A DNA stretch of 64,000 nucleotides. It comes from Microbacterium lacus (lineage in GTDB: Bacteria; Actinomycetota; Actinomycetes; Actinomycetales; Microbacteriaceae). A model generated the notes under the pieces. The model was not told where the DNA came from and made no database searches. It saw only the letters and a program-made list of their open reading frames with translations. The stretch is from the NCBI RefSeq assembly GCF_002812805.1, contig NZ_NMUM01000005.1, positions 1-64,000 on the forward strand, written 5' to 3'. A program made the position numbers and the translations under genes. Every line of letters starts with the position of its first letter. Position 1 is the stretch's first letter. This document shows positions 1 through 7,689 of the stretch, piece after piece.

Positions 1-1414
1 GGTGGCGTCCGGCAAGGTGGTGTACGGATCGGGTGACCGTGTCGCTGCGGACGTAGCGACGGTCACCGCGTGATCCTTCGAGAGAACTCTTCACATCCAT
101 CTCGAAAGGACCCCGACGATGACCGTCTCACCCCACGATATCGACCCTGCCCGCTTCCTCGAAGACCACCTCGCGCAGGCGTCTCCCGATCTGCTGCGGG
201 AGATGCTCGGCACGTTCATCAACCAGCTGCTATCCGCGGACGCGGACCAGATCTGCGGCGCCGCTTACGGCACGATCAGCGACGACAGGGTGAACCGTCG
301 CAACGGTTACCGCCACCGCGACTTCGACACCCGCGCCGGGACCATCGACGTGAAGATCCCCAAGCTCCGGCAGGGCACCTACTTCCCGGAGTGGCTGCTG
401 GAACGCCGCCGCCGCGCGGAGGCCGCACTGACCACCGTGGTCGCGACCAGCTACCTCCTCGGCGTGTCCACCCGTCGGATGGATGACCTGGTGAAGACCC
501 TCGGGATCACCGGGCTGTCGAAGTCGCAGGTGTCGGAGATGGCGCGCGACCTTGACGAGCAGGTGACCGCGTTCCGCACCCGGCCGTTGGACGCCGGCCC
601 GTACTCGTTCGTCGCCGCCGACGCGCTCACCATGAAGGTCCGCGAGGGCGGCCGGGTCGTGAAGGTCGCGGTGCTGGTCGCGACCGGCGTGAACGCCGAC
701 GGCTACCGCGAGATCCTCGGTCTGCAAGTCAACTCGACCGAAGACGGCGCCGGCTGGCTGACGTTCTGGCGCGACCTCGTCGCGAGAGGCCTGACCGGCG
801 TGAAGCTCGTCACGTCCGACGCACACGCAGGTCTGGTCGCAGCGATCGGCGCGACCGTCGGCGGGTCCTGGCAGAGGTGCAGAACCCACTACGCGGCGAA
901 CCTGATGAGCGTGACCCCAAAGTCCTCGTGGCCATGGGTGAAGACCCTGCTGGGCACGGTTTTCGACCAGCCCGACGCGGAGTCCGTGCACGCCCAGTTC
1001 GACCGCGTCCTGGACGCGCTCGAGCACAAGCTCCCCAGGTCGTTCGAGCACCTCGAGGCCGCACGTGAGGAGATCCTCGCGTTCACCGCGTTCCCGAAGA
1101 GCATCTGGCGGCAGATCTGGTCCAACAATCCGAACGAACGCCTCAACCGGGAGATCCGCCGCCGCACCGACGTCGTGGGCATCTTCCCGAACCGCGACGC
1201 GATCATCCGGCTCGTCGGCGCCGTCCTCGCCGAGCAACACGACGAGTGGGCCGAGCAACGCCGCTACCTCGGCCTCGACGCCCTCGCCGCCGCACGCCGC
1301 GTCGGCGAACCCACCACAGAGGAGGTGATCGAACCCGACCTTCGGGCCCTCACAGCCTGACCTCGACACGAGGGATCACACGATCACCGATACACCACGT
1401 CCCAGGACTTGACC
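1..1414 (+). mobile_element. IS256-family insertion sequence (left end at window edge)
   Basis: The element carries one transposase gene. Its ends form an imperfect inverted repeat. The left end begins GGTGGCGTCC and has GTGGTGTA at 17-24. The right end, read on the minus strand from 1414, begins GGTCAAGTCC and has GTGGTGTA at the same offset, followed by further matches. The left end coincides with base 1, so the upstream target duplication cannot be seen. The 8 bases after the right end are CCAGTGGA (1415-1422), which should also lie just before base 1 if the insertion is intact. IS256 elements usually make 8-9 bp duplications. Confidence 0.8.
119..1360 (+). CDS. IS256-family transposase (mutator type)
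   Basis: A 413-residue DDE transposase, full length for the family. The candidate catalytic triad is visible: D168 in VAADALTMKV, D234 in VTSDAHAG and E340 in NNPNERLNRE. The second aspartate is followed by a WQRCRTHYAANL segment with the conserved C/H residues of IS256 transposases. The chosen ATG follows a GAAAGGA ribosome-binding site about 9 nt away. It catalyses cut-and-copy movement of the surrounding element. No frameshift or internal stop is seen, so it is probably active or recently active. It differs clearly from the second IS256 transposase at 27307-28575, so the two are not copies of one element. Confidence 0.95.
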   Translation: MTVSPHDIDPARFLEDHLAQASPDLLREMLGTFINQLLSADADQICGAAYGTISDDRVNRRNGYRHRDFDTRAGTIDVKIPKLRQGTYFPEWLLERRRRAEAALTTVVATSYLLGVSTRRMDDLVKTLGITGLSKSQVSEMARDLDEQVTAFRTRPLDAGPYSFVAADALTMKVREGGRVVKVAVLVATGVNADGYREILGLQVNSTEDGAGWLTFWRDLVARGLTGVKLVTSDAHAGLVAAIGATVGGSWQRCRTHYAANLMSVTPKSSWPWVKTLLGTVFDQPDAESVHAQFDRVLDALEHKLPRSFEHLEAAREEILAFTAFPKSIWRQIWSNNPNERLNREIRRRTDVVGIFPNRDAIIRLVGAVLAEQHDEWAEQRRYLGLDALAAARRVGEPTTEEVIEPDLRALTA

Positions 1415-1445
1415 CCAGTGGACAGATCCAACGGCGTGTCGGGAG

Positions 1446-1518
1446 TCCGCGCGGCAGGATTCGAACCTGCAACAACCGGATTAGAAGGCCGGCGCTCTAT
1501 CCATTGAGCTACACGCGG
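1446..1518 (-). tRNA. tRNA-Arg (anticodon TCT)
   Basis: Read on the minus strand, this 73-nt sequence folds as a tRNA. The acceptor stem CCGCGTG pairs with CGCGCGG (one T-G pair). The D arm contains TAGCTCAATGG, the anticodon loop CTTCTAA presents TCT, and the T arm is GCAGG-TTCGAAT-CCTGC, with an A discriminator. CCA is not encoded. It decodes AGA, and AGG by wobble, which are rare codons in such a high-GC genome. Confidence 0.93.
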
Positions 1519-1525
1519 AGGAGGT

Positions 1526-1563
1526 GGGCCCCGTCAGGTCCTGTCGCCATCTTGTCGGGGCCC
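1526..1563 (-). terminator. GC-rich hairpin between tRNA-Arg and the small gene upstream of it
   Basis: GGGCCCCG (1526-1533) and CGGGGCCC (1556-1563) form an 8-bp perfect stem. It lies just past the stop codon of the minus-strand gene at 1598-1933 and before the tRNA. It can end transcription of that gene, although there is no clear T-tract. Confidence 0.45.
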
Positions 1564-1597
1564 ATGCGTGATTTGGTTGTCACGCAGCAATTTGCCG

Positions 1598-1933
1598 TCA
1601 CGTGCGAGCATCACCACGCTCGAGGGCGTCAGCCGCGGCAAGGAAGTCCGCGGCGAACTGCCTGAGCGACTCGGGGGTGACAACGATCTCGTCTTTGAAG
1701 AAGAGGATTGTCTCGCCGCCATCATTCCGCGTCACACGCCCGTTTACCCCTTCCGCCGCGGCCCCAATCTCGACGGCGCCCTGCAGGAGGTCATAAGCGA
1801 TAGCCATGGTCCCGTCCGTTTCGAACTGAACATCGATGTGATTGCACCATGCCGGCGCGTTCGCGACGACCTCAGGACGGTAGGCAAGATCTTCGTCGGT
1901 CCACCCCTCAGGGCGGAGGATCGTGGTTGTCAT
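1598..1933 (-). CDS. hypothetical protein, 111 aa
   Basis: Not recognised. The start is placed at the ATG at 1933 because AAAGGAAC lies about 10 nt upstream; an in-frame ATG at 1993 has no such signal. The product is acidic, soluble and without cysteine motifs, beginning MTTTILRPEGWTDEDLAYRP. It contains a patch like a small substrate- or nucleic-acid-modulating domain (TILFFKDEIVVTPESLRQFA), but no function can be assigned. It stands alone between a hairpin and the small-gene operon of the integrase segment, so it may be cargo of that segment. Confidence 0.6.
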   Translation of the reverse strand: MTTTILRPEGWTDEDLAYRPEVVANAPAWCNHIDVQFETDGTMAIAYDLLQGAVEIGAAAEGVNGRVTRNDGGETILFFKDEIVVTPESLRQFAADFLAAADALERGDART

Positions 1934-2058
1934 GACTGTTTGTTCCTTTCGAGACTGGCCCTCGTCACGTAAGTCAACGGCGAGGGCTTCCATATCTTGA
2001 TTGCGAAGACGACAGGCCAGTCGACTTCATGGCCTTCTGCTTGTCGCGACGGACCGCA

Positions 2059-2388
2059 TCAGCAGACCTCCACGCGGCGTGCTAGGTCCGGTCGGCCTGC
2101 CCGAAAACATGCCCTCTGTACAGCGGAAGGCGACATGCGGAGCGCGTTACACACTGCGTTTGGAGCCTCACCGAGCGACAGGAAGAACTCCAGTTCCTCC
2201 ATGACTTCCGACGATGCGTGCTTCGCCTGGGGCTTCGCGTCGATCGTCGCGATGTTTCCGCCGTAGAACCACGCCCGAGCCAAATCGCGCGTAGGGAAGC
2301 GGCGCTCCGTGAGACGACCATCGATTCGGAACTGCACCCGCCATGTCACGTTCCCGCTCGGATGCGTCCGCGGAGTGATGCTCACCAT
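2059..2388 (-). CDS. hypothetical protein of the integrase segment, 109 aa
   Basis: Not recognised. The N-terminal part (VSITPRTHPSGNVTWRVQFR) resembles the three-stranded AP2-like arm-binding fold found at the start of tyrosine integrases. The C-terminal half (LSLGEAPNAVCNALRMSPSA) reads as a helix-turn-helix-like segment. The start at 2388 overlaps the stop of the upstream gene as TGATG, so translation is probably coupled. These features suggest a small DNA-binding protein, possibly an excisionase or regulator, but this is inference. Confidence 0.6.
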   Translation of the reverse strand: MVSITPRTHPSGNVTWRVQFRIDGRLTERRFPTRDLARAWFYGGNIATIDAKPQAKHASSEVMEELEFFLSLGEAPNAVCNALRMSPSAVQRACFRAGRPDLARRVEVC

Positions 2389-2660
2389 CAGCCAGCCACC
2401 CGCCTGAATGCCACCCATTCGGCGATCATGCGGTCGATCTCGTCACGCAACTCGATGAACGAATCGACGGACCCGTCGTCGTCGGTCCAGACCTCCTCAA
2501 CTCCGACGTGCCAATACATGCGCGGGACACCGCCTTCGACGTCCAGGTTGATCGTCTCGTAATCACCGATCTCGATCTTCTTCTGGTGCCACTCAGGGAA
2601 GCCAGCGTCTTCCTCCGGGTCGTGATCGCGAGTGCACCACGAGACCACGCAGGCGCTCAT
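2388..2660 (-). CDS. small Cys/His-containing hypothetical protein, 90 aa
   Basis: The N-terminus has the pattern C-x4-C-x3-H (SACVVSWCTRDHD), followed by an acidic body ending in a helical segment. This resembles the DUF6907-type proteins common on actinobacterial mobile DNA, where the CxxWC...H part looks metal-binding; that assignment is from memory of the family pattern. The start codon overlaps the upstream stop as ATGA, with GGAAGG about 7 nt before it. It is the middle gene of a three-gene coupled operon. Confidence 0.65.
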   Translation of the reverse strand: MSACVVSWCTRDHDPEEDAGFPEWHQKKIEIGDYETINLDVEGGVPRMYWHVGVEEVWTDDDGSVDSFIELRDEIDRMIAEWVAFRRVAG

Positions 2661-3211
2661 GCTGCGGCCTTCCGGTCTGCGGCGAGAATGCGCAGCGCGA
2701 TGGCTTCGATGTAGTCGTCATTCTGCGACAGCTGATCCACTCGCCCGGATCGGACGTGATCCGCGAGGTCCTGGGCGAGCCGCATTCGCTCTTCGCCTCG
2801 TCGTTTCATCTCGGCTGCGCGAGCGCGGGTGACCTCCACGAAGCAGGCTTCGAACACGTCCTCGATGTCTGCGTCGGCGTGTGCGACTTCTGCGAGAAAC
2901 CTAAACGTCCTGAGATCACCCGACCATTTGCGCGGGTTCTTGTCGTATGTAGTTTGGGTGAGGCGTTCGAGCCGTCGCATTGTTCGCGGGCCCTGCTCGC
3001 GGTGGTCCCGGCAATGATGCGTGAGGCACCTGTTCAATTCTCTGGCGTCGAGCTCGTCCGCCCGCCAAAGGTTTGCGAGCCACCATGCGTGCCACCACGC
3101 GTGGTAGCGCTCGCCCATGTCTTCGTATGTGAGTTCAGCGCGTATCCGGGCTTCCTGTAGCTGCATTGCGGCGAGACTGCGTCCTCGTACGGCGGGTGAC
3201 ATGATGGTCAT
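2657..3211 (-). CDS. hypothetical protein, 184 aa, first gene of small operon
   Basis: Not recognised. A GAGGAAGA ribosome-binding site precedes the ATG at 3211. The protein is basic and predominantly helical, with a tryptophan-rich stretch (YHAWWHAWWLANLWRADELD) and a C-terminal charged helix containing LAQDLADHVRSGRVDQLSQN. There is no signal peptide or membrane segment. It overlaps the next gene by four bases and sits directly downstream of the integrase gene on the same strand, after a hairpin. It is probably a mobile-element gene. Confidence 0.65.
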   Translation of the reverse strand: MTIMSPAVRGRSLAAMQLQEARIRAELTYEDMGERYHAWWHAWWLANLWRADELDARELNRCLTHHCRDHREQGPRTMRRLERLTQTTYDKNPRKWSGDLRTFRFLAEVAHADADIEDVFEACFVEVTRARAAEMKRRGEERMRLAQDLADHVRSGRVDQLSQNDDYIEAIALRILAADRKAAA

Positions 3212-3245
3212 GGTCGTCTTCTTCCTCGATGGTTGTGATGATCTG

Positions 3246-3273
3246 CCCCCGCCGAGTGCCAGCTCGGAGGGGG
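3246..3273 (-). terminator. hairpin downstream of integrase gene
   Basis: CCCCCGCCGAG pairs with CTCGGAGGGGG across a 6-nt loop with one mismatch. It lies between the integrase stop (3304) and the next minus-strand start (3211). A pyrimidine-rich run (CTCTTTCTT) follows it on the plus strand, so it may work better in that direction. Confidence 0.45.
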
Positions 3274-3303
3274 CTCTTTCTTGCCCTCGGATGAGGGAAG
3301 TAT

Positions 3304-4473
3304 TTACGCGAGTTCGGACATGCGTTTCGCGAGTTCTTCGTCACGGCCTGCCGTGTGCTGATAGCGCATCGCCGCGACGACGGTGGAGTGCCCGAGCCGG
3401 GCCTGCAATTCCTTCAGCGTTGCGCCAGCGAGAGCGGCTCTGGTTGCTCCGTAGTGTCGAAGCGCGTGCCATGGCATGTCAGAACGCCCTGCGGCCGCTC
3501 GGGCCGGCGCCCAGTGCTTATAGAACGCAGACTGCGCGAGGTGCCCAGTCCCGTCGGCCGAAGGGAAGAGGAGCGCGTCAGCGGAGCGCCCAACGTGTTC
3601 GCGTAGGTGGGTTTCCACGATCTCGTTGACGTGCGGCGGCAAAACGATGGTCCGAACTCCCGCTTCGGACTTTGTCGCGCCGACGATGAACCCCTGCCCG
3701 GAAACGTGAGTGACTGCGCGCGAGACGTTGACCGCGATTGCGCGGGTCGTTCCCTCGTCTGCCAGGATCTCGATGTCTCTGCGGCGTAGTTCGGTGAGCT
3801 CACCGAAGCGGACGCCTGACCATGCCGCGATCGCAACCGCCGCCTTGTATCGAGGCGCGATCGCGTCCATGATCTGCTGGAGTTCCTGAGCGGTGGGTGG
3901 CTCGATCTTCCTGCCCGTAGACGCTGAAGCGGCTCCGCGAATCTGGCAGGGGTTTGTCTTTACGCGTCCGTCATTCACGGCGGTGGTCATGATCGACTTG
4001 AGAAGCTCATAGGCGCGCGCGGCCTGAGTCTTGGTTCCGGCTGTGACAATGCTCGAGTACCAAGTTCGGACTTGTTCGGGGGAGATGCTCGTTAGTCGCA
4101 CTTCGGCGAACGGCTTCAGCGACCCATTGATGAGGCGTCGATACTCGGCCGCGGTGCGGGGGCGGAGGTGATCGCCATGACGGTTAGTCCGGGTCGATAC
4201 CCAGTCCTCCGCGTACTCCGCGAACGTCACACCGCGTCCCAGCTTGGACTGCTCCGCACGAACGGTGTCCATCGAGGACCACGACCCGTCGAGGATCCGG
4301 CCCTGCTGGATCGCGAGCCACCCACGCGCGTCCGTCATCGTGTCGAACGTTTGGGGAGCGTTGTGGCGTTCCCCATCGGGCCCGACATAGGAGGCCTGGT
4401 AGCGCCCGGAGGACCGCTGTCGGATCGCGCCGAAGGATTCACGGCGCTTGCGCCGCTTACTTGCTACGGCCAT
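3304..4473 (-). CDS. phage-type tyrosine integrase
   Basis: A 389-residue site-specific recombinase of full family length. An N-terminal arm-binding region (residues about 14-60, with RYQASYVGPDGERH) is followed by a SAM-like core-binding domain (about 80-190) and the catalytic domain. Catalytic residues are visible: R222 in SGVRFGE, H336 and R339 in WHALRH, H362 in LGHS and nucleophile Y371 in MRYQH. It would integrate and excise the element it belongs to. The gene start overlaps the end of the upstream 146-aa gene by 17 bases, so the two are probably co-translated. No matching attachment-site pair could be identified. Confidence 0.95.
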   Translation of the reverse strand: MAVASKRRKRRESFGAIRQRSSGRYQASYVGPDGERHNAPQTFDTMTDARGWLAIQQGRILDGSWSSMDTVRAEQSKLGRGVTFAEYAEDWVSTRTNRHGDHLRPRTAAEYRRLINGSLKPFAEVRLTSISPEQVRTWYSSIVTAGTKTQAARAYELLKSIMTTAVNDGRVKTNPCQIRGAASASTGRKIEPPTAQELQQIMDAIAPRYKAAVAIAAWSGVRFGELTELRRRDIEILADEGTTRAIAVNVSRAVTHVSGQGFIVGATKSEAGVRTIVLPPHVNEIVETHLREHVGRSADALLFPSADGTGHLAQSAFYKHWAPARAAAGRSDMPWHALRHYGATRAALAGATLKELQARLGHSTVVAAMRYQHTAGRDEELAKRMSELA

Positions 4474-4897
4474 CGGAAGCCCGGTCGACGCTTACCCACT
4501 CGTGTCTTTCGATCGGGCGCTCGATAACCCGCCACTTGGATGCCCCGCCCGCCGCGGCGAGCGTAGTGAGTGCGCGCTCAGAGCTGCCATGCTTCCGCGC
4601 CCACTCGCCCCACGTATGGACCTCGTGGCGCGGCAAGCTGACCGTGATGCGTACCTGCGCCTTCGAATCGCCGGATGCGTAGCGCAGCCCGCTTGACACG
4701 GATCCCAATAGTTCCGGATCCGTCGTAAGCCAAACCACGTCCGGGCCGGCGTGAGCCTTCTCGAACGACACGTTCGACTCAGTGAGGCGGATAACACCGC
4801 TCTGAAGGATGCTGGGCATGTGACTCTCGTGGGTGTAGTGGTAGACAATCACTCTCGCCGCGGGGTTACCGCGGGGGACCTTCTTCTTTCGGGTCAT
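4457..4897 (-). CDS. unrecognised 146-aa protein co-transcribed with integrase (possible ADP-ribosyltransferase-like fold)
   Basis: The start at 4897 is fixed by AGGAGG 8 nt upstream. The protein opens with a basic tail, then VYHYTHESHMPSILQSGVIR and later VWLTTDPELLG. The combination YH-[YF]-T ... LPSIL-x-x-G-[VL] followed by a W/L-T-T strand resembles DarT/DUF4433- and KptA-type ADP-ribosyltransferase folds. This is pattern recognition only; no catalytic glutamate can be placed with confidence. It precedes and overlaps the integrase gene, so it may be a defence, toxin or establishment factor of the element. Tandem 10-bp repeats lie just upstream of its ribosome-binding site. Confidence 0.7.
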   Translation of the reverse strand: MTRKKKVPRGNPAARVIVYHYTHESHMPSILQSGVIRLTESNVSFEKAHAGPDVVWLTTDPELLGSVSSGLRYASGDSKAQVRITVSLPRHEVHTWGEWARKHGSSERALTTLAAAGGASKWRVIERPIERHEWVSVDRASDGRSK

Positions 4898-4910
4898 CAA
4901 CCTGCCTCCT

Positions 4911-5000
4911 GGGCAATACCGGGCAATATCTCGTGTCCCGTTGTGTCCTTCAACGTCTCCCAGTGACCTTAACATTCTCTTGCGAGATCCGCGCAATACC
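4911..5000. repeat. 10-bp direct repeats upstream of the integrase operon
   Basis: GGGCAATACC (4911-4920) is followed at once by GGGCAATATC (4921-4930), and a third copy GCGCAATACC lies at 4991-5000. The first two immediately precede the ribosome-binding site of the 146-aa gene. They could be operator sites for a repressor or arm-type integrase sites. Confidence 0.5.
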
Positions 5001-5076
5001 GCGCCAAAAACGCGTGAAGTCAACGATCTGCCCAGTAGTCTGGATACAGTTTCGATCCCAGTATCGCGCACTCCAG

Positions 5077-5101
5077 AAAACCCCGGTTCAGCCGGGGTTT
5101 T
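5077..5101. terminator. bidirectional intrinsic terminator
   Basis: AAAACCCCGG and CCGGGGTTTT flank a 5-nt loop, giving an 8-10 bp stem with A and T runs on either side. This is a classic factor-independent terminator usable in both directions, separating the integrase segment from the transporter gene. Confidence 0.85.
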
Positions 5102-5243
5102 CGTTTTCCATGCACATGTGGCCGCTACCGGCCGGAGTCGTCGAGCTGTCACAAACTGCTCTATCGAGGCCGAAGATACGACGTTTCGTGACAGGTCGAC
5201 GCCGGAGTCGGACGAAAGCCGAGCGGGGTGGTGATGCGGCCGG

Positions 5244-6395
5244 TTAGCGGAGGGCGAGCGGGATGACTGCGAGCCCCACGATGACCGGCGCGCCCACCAG
5301 GCCGAGCACGACGTAGCGGCGCCAGGGCACGTCCACCCCGAGCGCGTGCAGTCGCTGGTGCCAGAGCAAGGTCGCGAGTGACGCCCACGGCGTGATCAAC
5401 GGACCGGCGTTGACGCCGATCAAGAGCGCGGCAAGGCGCACGGGGGATCCGGCGGCGGACTCGAGCGCGAGATACGCGGGCAGGTTGTTGATGACGTTCG
5501 CCCCGAGCATCCCGATGCCAGCGACCCGCCAGAGCGAGAACAAGTCCTCGCCGGTACCCGTCAGCGCGCCGAAAACCGCCGCCGAGCCCAACGCCTCGAT
5601 GGCACCGACGGTCAGGAACAGACCTGAGGCGAACAGCACGAGCTGCCATGGCACGAGTCCCACCCGCATCGTCCGCGGCGATCGCCACAAAAAGATCGCG
5701 CTGAGAACGACGGCTGCCGCGACCGCCGGAATCCAGGGCTCGAGTCCCGAGACCAGCAGGGGAAGTAACACGGCGACGACGATTCCTGCCGTGATCAAGA
5801 GTGGACGATCGTGAACGCGGGGTGGGGGAGCATCGCCGTACCGTCCACGGAGGCCTCGGAAGAAGCACAGACCCAACAGCACGACGGATGCGACGATCGC
5901 AACCAGAGCCGAAGGTCCGAGAAGCGCGACGAAGGTGACCGTGTCGGCCTCGCCCAGCCGGTGCACGGCCAGCAGGTTGGTGAGGTTCGAGACCGGCAGG
6001 ACGAGCGAAGCGGTATTCGCCAACCACACCGTTGCAAAAGCGAACGGCAGGGGATCCAGGCGCCGCGCACGGGCGATCGAAATGATGACCGGGGTCAGCA
6101 GCACCGCCGTCGTGTCGAGTGACAGGAACGCGGTTGCGACGACGGCGAGCGCAACGACGAGGAACCAGAGCACCCACGTCCGCCCCCGACCGAGGCGCGC
6201 GAGGACGGATGCCGCGATATCGAATACTCCGGCGATGGAAGCTAGTTCGGCGACTACCGTGACGGCCATCACGAACAGCAGGATCGGCCACACACGGTCG
6301 AAGATCTCGAACGCGTCTGAGGCAGGCAGCACACCGGTCATGACGGCCACGGCACCGACGCCGAGCAAGACGGCGCCGATGATCGCGAGCTTCAC
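5244..6395 (-). CDS. ArsB/SLC13-family (ion transporter superfamily) membrane protein
   Basis: A 383-residue integral membrane protein with about ten hydrophobic segments covering almost the whole length. Motifs such as LSLDTTAVLLTPV (about residue 95) and ANVINNLPAYLAL (about residue 285) are the paired N-x-x-P/T-hairpin signatures of the ArsB/NhaD/SLC13 group. It probably exports arsenite or exchanges an anion or sodium, but no arsenical-resistance genes (arsR, arsC) are nearby, so the substrate is open. The GTG start at 6395 lies 6 nt after CAAGAT on the minus strand, so the message may be leaderless. Confidence 0.8.
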   Translation of the reverse strand: MKLAIIGAVLLGVGAVAVMTGVLPASDAFEIFDRVWPILLFVMAVTVVAELASIAGVFDIAASVLARLGRGRTWVLWFLVVALAVVATAFLSLDTTAVLLTPVIISIARARRLDPLPFAFATVWLANTASLVLPVSNLTNLLAVHRLGEADTVTFVALLGPSALVAIVASVVLLGLCFFRGLRGRYGDAPPPRVHDRPLLITAGIVVAVLLPLLVSGLEPWIPAVAAAVVLSAIFLWRSPRTMRVGLVPWQLVLFASGLFLTVGAIEALGSAAVFGALTGTGEDLFSLWRVAGIGMLGANVINNLPAYLALESAAGSPVRLAALLIGVNAGPLITPWASLATLLWHQRLHALGVDVPWRRYVVLGLVGAPVIVGLAVIPLALR

Positions 6396-6516
6396 AGGTC
6401 CATCTTGCTGCCTCGGCGAAACGGAGGCGTCCCGCCCCGCGTCGGATCTTTACCGCGTCGGCGTCGAACGATAGCTTGTGGTCGTTCACGCATCCGAACC
6501 CGAATAGAGGATGACC

Positions 6517-7602
6517 ATGGCCCACAACCTTCCCGACACCGTCGCCTTTCGCGACAGCCTTGCCGTATCCCAGAAAGAGAACATGGCCGCGCTCGGCCTC
6601 GGCGATACCGTCGCGGTCTGGGAGGACGGATACCGCGCCGCAGCGACCGCGGACAGCACCTTCGAGTGGTGGTACTTCGACTGCCAGCTCGACGACGGCT
6701 CCACGCTCGTCGTGACCTTCTCGAACAAGCCGCACACCGACCCATCCGGTCCGCTCACGCCGACGCTGCTCGTGATCCGACAGCTTCCGGACGGCACGCG
6801 CCGCCACCTTGCGCCGTCGTTCCCGGCCGACCAGTTCAGTGCCGCGACCGACCGCTGCGACGTGCGGATCGGCAAGAGCTCCGTGACCGGTGACCTCGAC
6901 ACCTACGACATGCACCTCGAGGTCGAAGACATCGTCGCCGATGTGACGATCACCCGGGCGGCGCCGTCATGGCGGCCCGGCGCCGGGATCACCTACTTCG
7001 ACTCGAAGCGCACCCACTACCTCGCCTGGGTTGTCCCGGTGCCCTATGGCACGGTGACCGCCCGCATCACCGAGGGCGGCACGACGACTGAGACGACGGG
7101 GAGCGCCTACCACGACCACAACTGGGGCAACCACCTCATGGGGTCGTTCCTCGACCACTGGTTCTGGGGCCGTGCCCACGTCGGCGAGTACACGATCGTG
7201 TACGTGCGGATGACGACGAAGGGCCTGCTGGGGCTCGGCGAGATGAACATCCCGACCTTTTTTCTCGCGAAGGGCGACACCGTCATCACGGACGACCTGC
7301 TGCCGTTGCGCTTGGTGACGAGCGGGGATGTCCCGGGCCCTGGACACCAGTCGTACCCCGAGCGACTCGAGTGGACGTGGGAGAGCGATCGCGGCCGCAT
7401 CGCGATGACCGTGACGAACCCGACTCTCATCGAGTCGCTCGACATGTCCGTGCCCCGACACGGTCTCTCGGCGCTGCTGCACGCGGGGGCGCATCCGATG
7501 TATTACGACTTCAACGCCGACCTGGATCTGGAGATCGATCTGGTCGACCTGAAAGACCACGTCACGGGACGGACGCTGTACGAGAAGATGATGTTCCGCT
7601 GA
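6517..7602 (+). CDS. AttH/CrtC-like (lipocalin-type, hydroxyneurosporene-synthase-related) protein
   Basis: 361 residues with the family hallmarks EWWYFD (50-55) and HDHNWG (199-204). The fold is a pair of calycin-like beta barrels, found in carotenoid 1,2-hydratases and AttH-type proteins. No carotenoid genes are in view, so hydratase activity is not claimed; binding or modifying a hydrophobic substrate is the reasonable inference. The start is the ATG at 6517, 6 nt after GAGG; the ATG at 6511 touches the ribosome-binding site. A TAGCTT -10-like box at 6472-6477 gives a short leader. No signal peptide is visible. Confidence 0.75.
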   Translation: MAHNLPDTVAFRDSLAVSQKENMAALGLGDTVAVWEDGYRAAATADSTFEWWYFDCQLDDGSTLVVTFSNKPHTDPSGPLTPTLLVIRQLPDGTRRHLAPSFPADQFSAATDRCDVRIGKSSVTGDLDTYDMHLEVEDIVADVTITRAAPSWRPGAGITYFDSKRTHYLAWVVPVPYGTVTARITEGGTTTETTGSAYHDHNWGNHLMGSFLDHWFWGRAHVGEYTIVYVRMTTKGLLGLGEMNIPTFFLAKGDTVITDDLLPLRLVTSGDVPGPGHQSYPERLEWTWESDRGRIAMTVTNPTLIESLDMSVPRHGLSALLHAGAHPMYYDFNADLDLEIDLVDLKDHVTGRTLYEKMMFR

Positions 7603-7677
7603 GTCACTTCTCGCTCGGCTGACCGAGCCGTCGGTCCGTGTAGAGGCTCGTCCGCGGAACGGAGTCTTTCGGGCCGG

Positions 7678-7683
7678 TAGAAT
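7678..7683 (+). promoter_or_regulatory. -10 box TAGAAT upstream of thrS
   Basis: TAGAAT is followed by 6 nt and then the ATG of a 20-codon open frame at 7690, so a transcript would start at or next to that ATG. A second -10-like box, TAGCCT (7784-7789), lies 27 nt before the thrS start. Confidence 0.5.
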
Positions 7684-7689
7684 CGCGGG

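Larger units (their letters stand above)
4898..5243. other. non-coding stretch at the right end of the integrase segment
   Basis: These 346 bases contain no convincing gene. They hold the promoter region of the 146-aa protein/integrase pair, three copies of a 10-bp repeat, a sequence at about 5040-5076 that weakly resembles a tRNA 3' end (GTTTCGATCCC ... CTCCA), and the terminator at 5077-5101. Nothing recognisable lies between the terminator and the transporter stop at 5244. Confidence 0.6.

Noticed and set aside
1446-1518. tRNA-Arg as the attachment site for the integrase at 3304-4473
   Set aside because: The tRNA 3' end faces away from the integrase and no duplicate of its sequence lies near 5000. 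The element may use another site.
5040-5076. A possible tRNA 3'-end remnant or attachment site next to the terminator
   Set aside because: GTTTCGATCCC and a terminal CTCCA look tRNA-like, but the T-stem does not pair and no matching second copy was found in the window. Not enough to call an att site.
5161-6915. A 584-codon minus-strand frame overlapping the ArsB-like gene
   Set aside because: Arginine-rich, without domains; the overlapping transporter frame has convincing membrane segments and family motifs.
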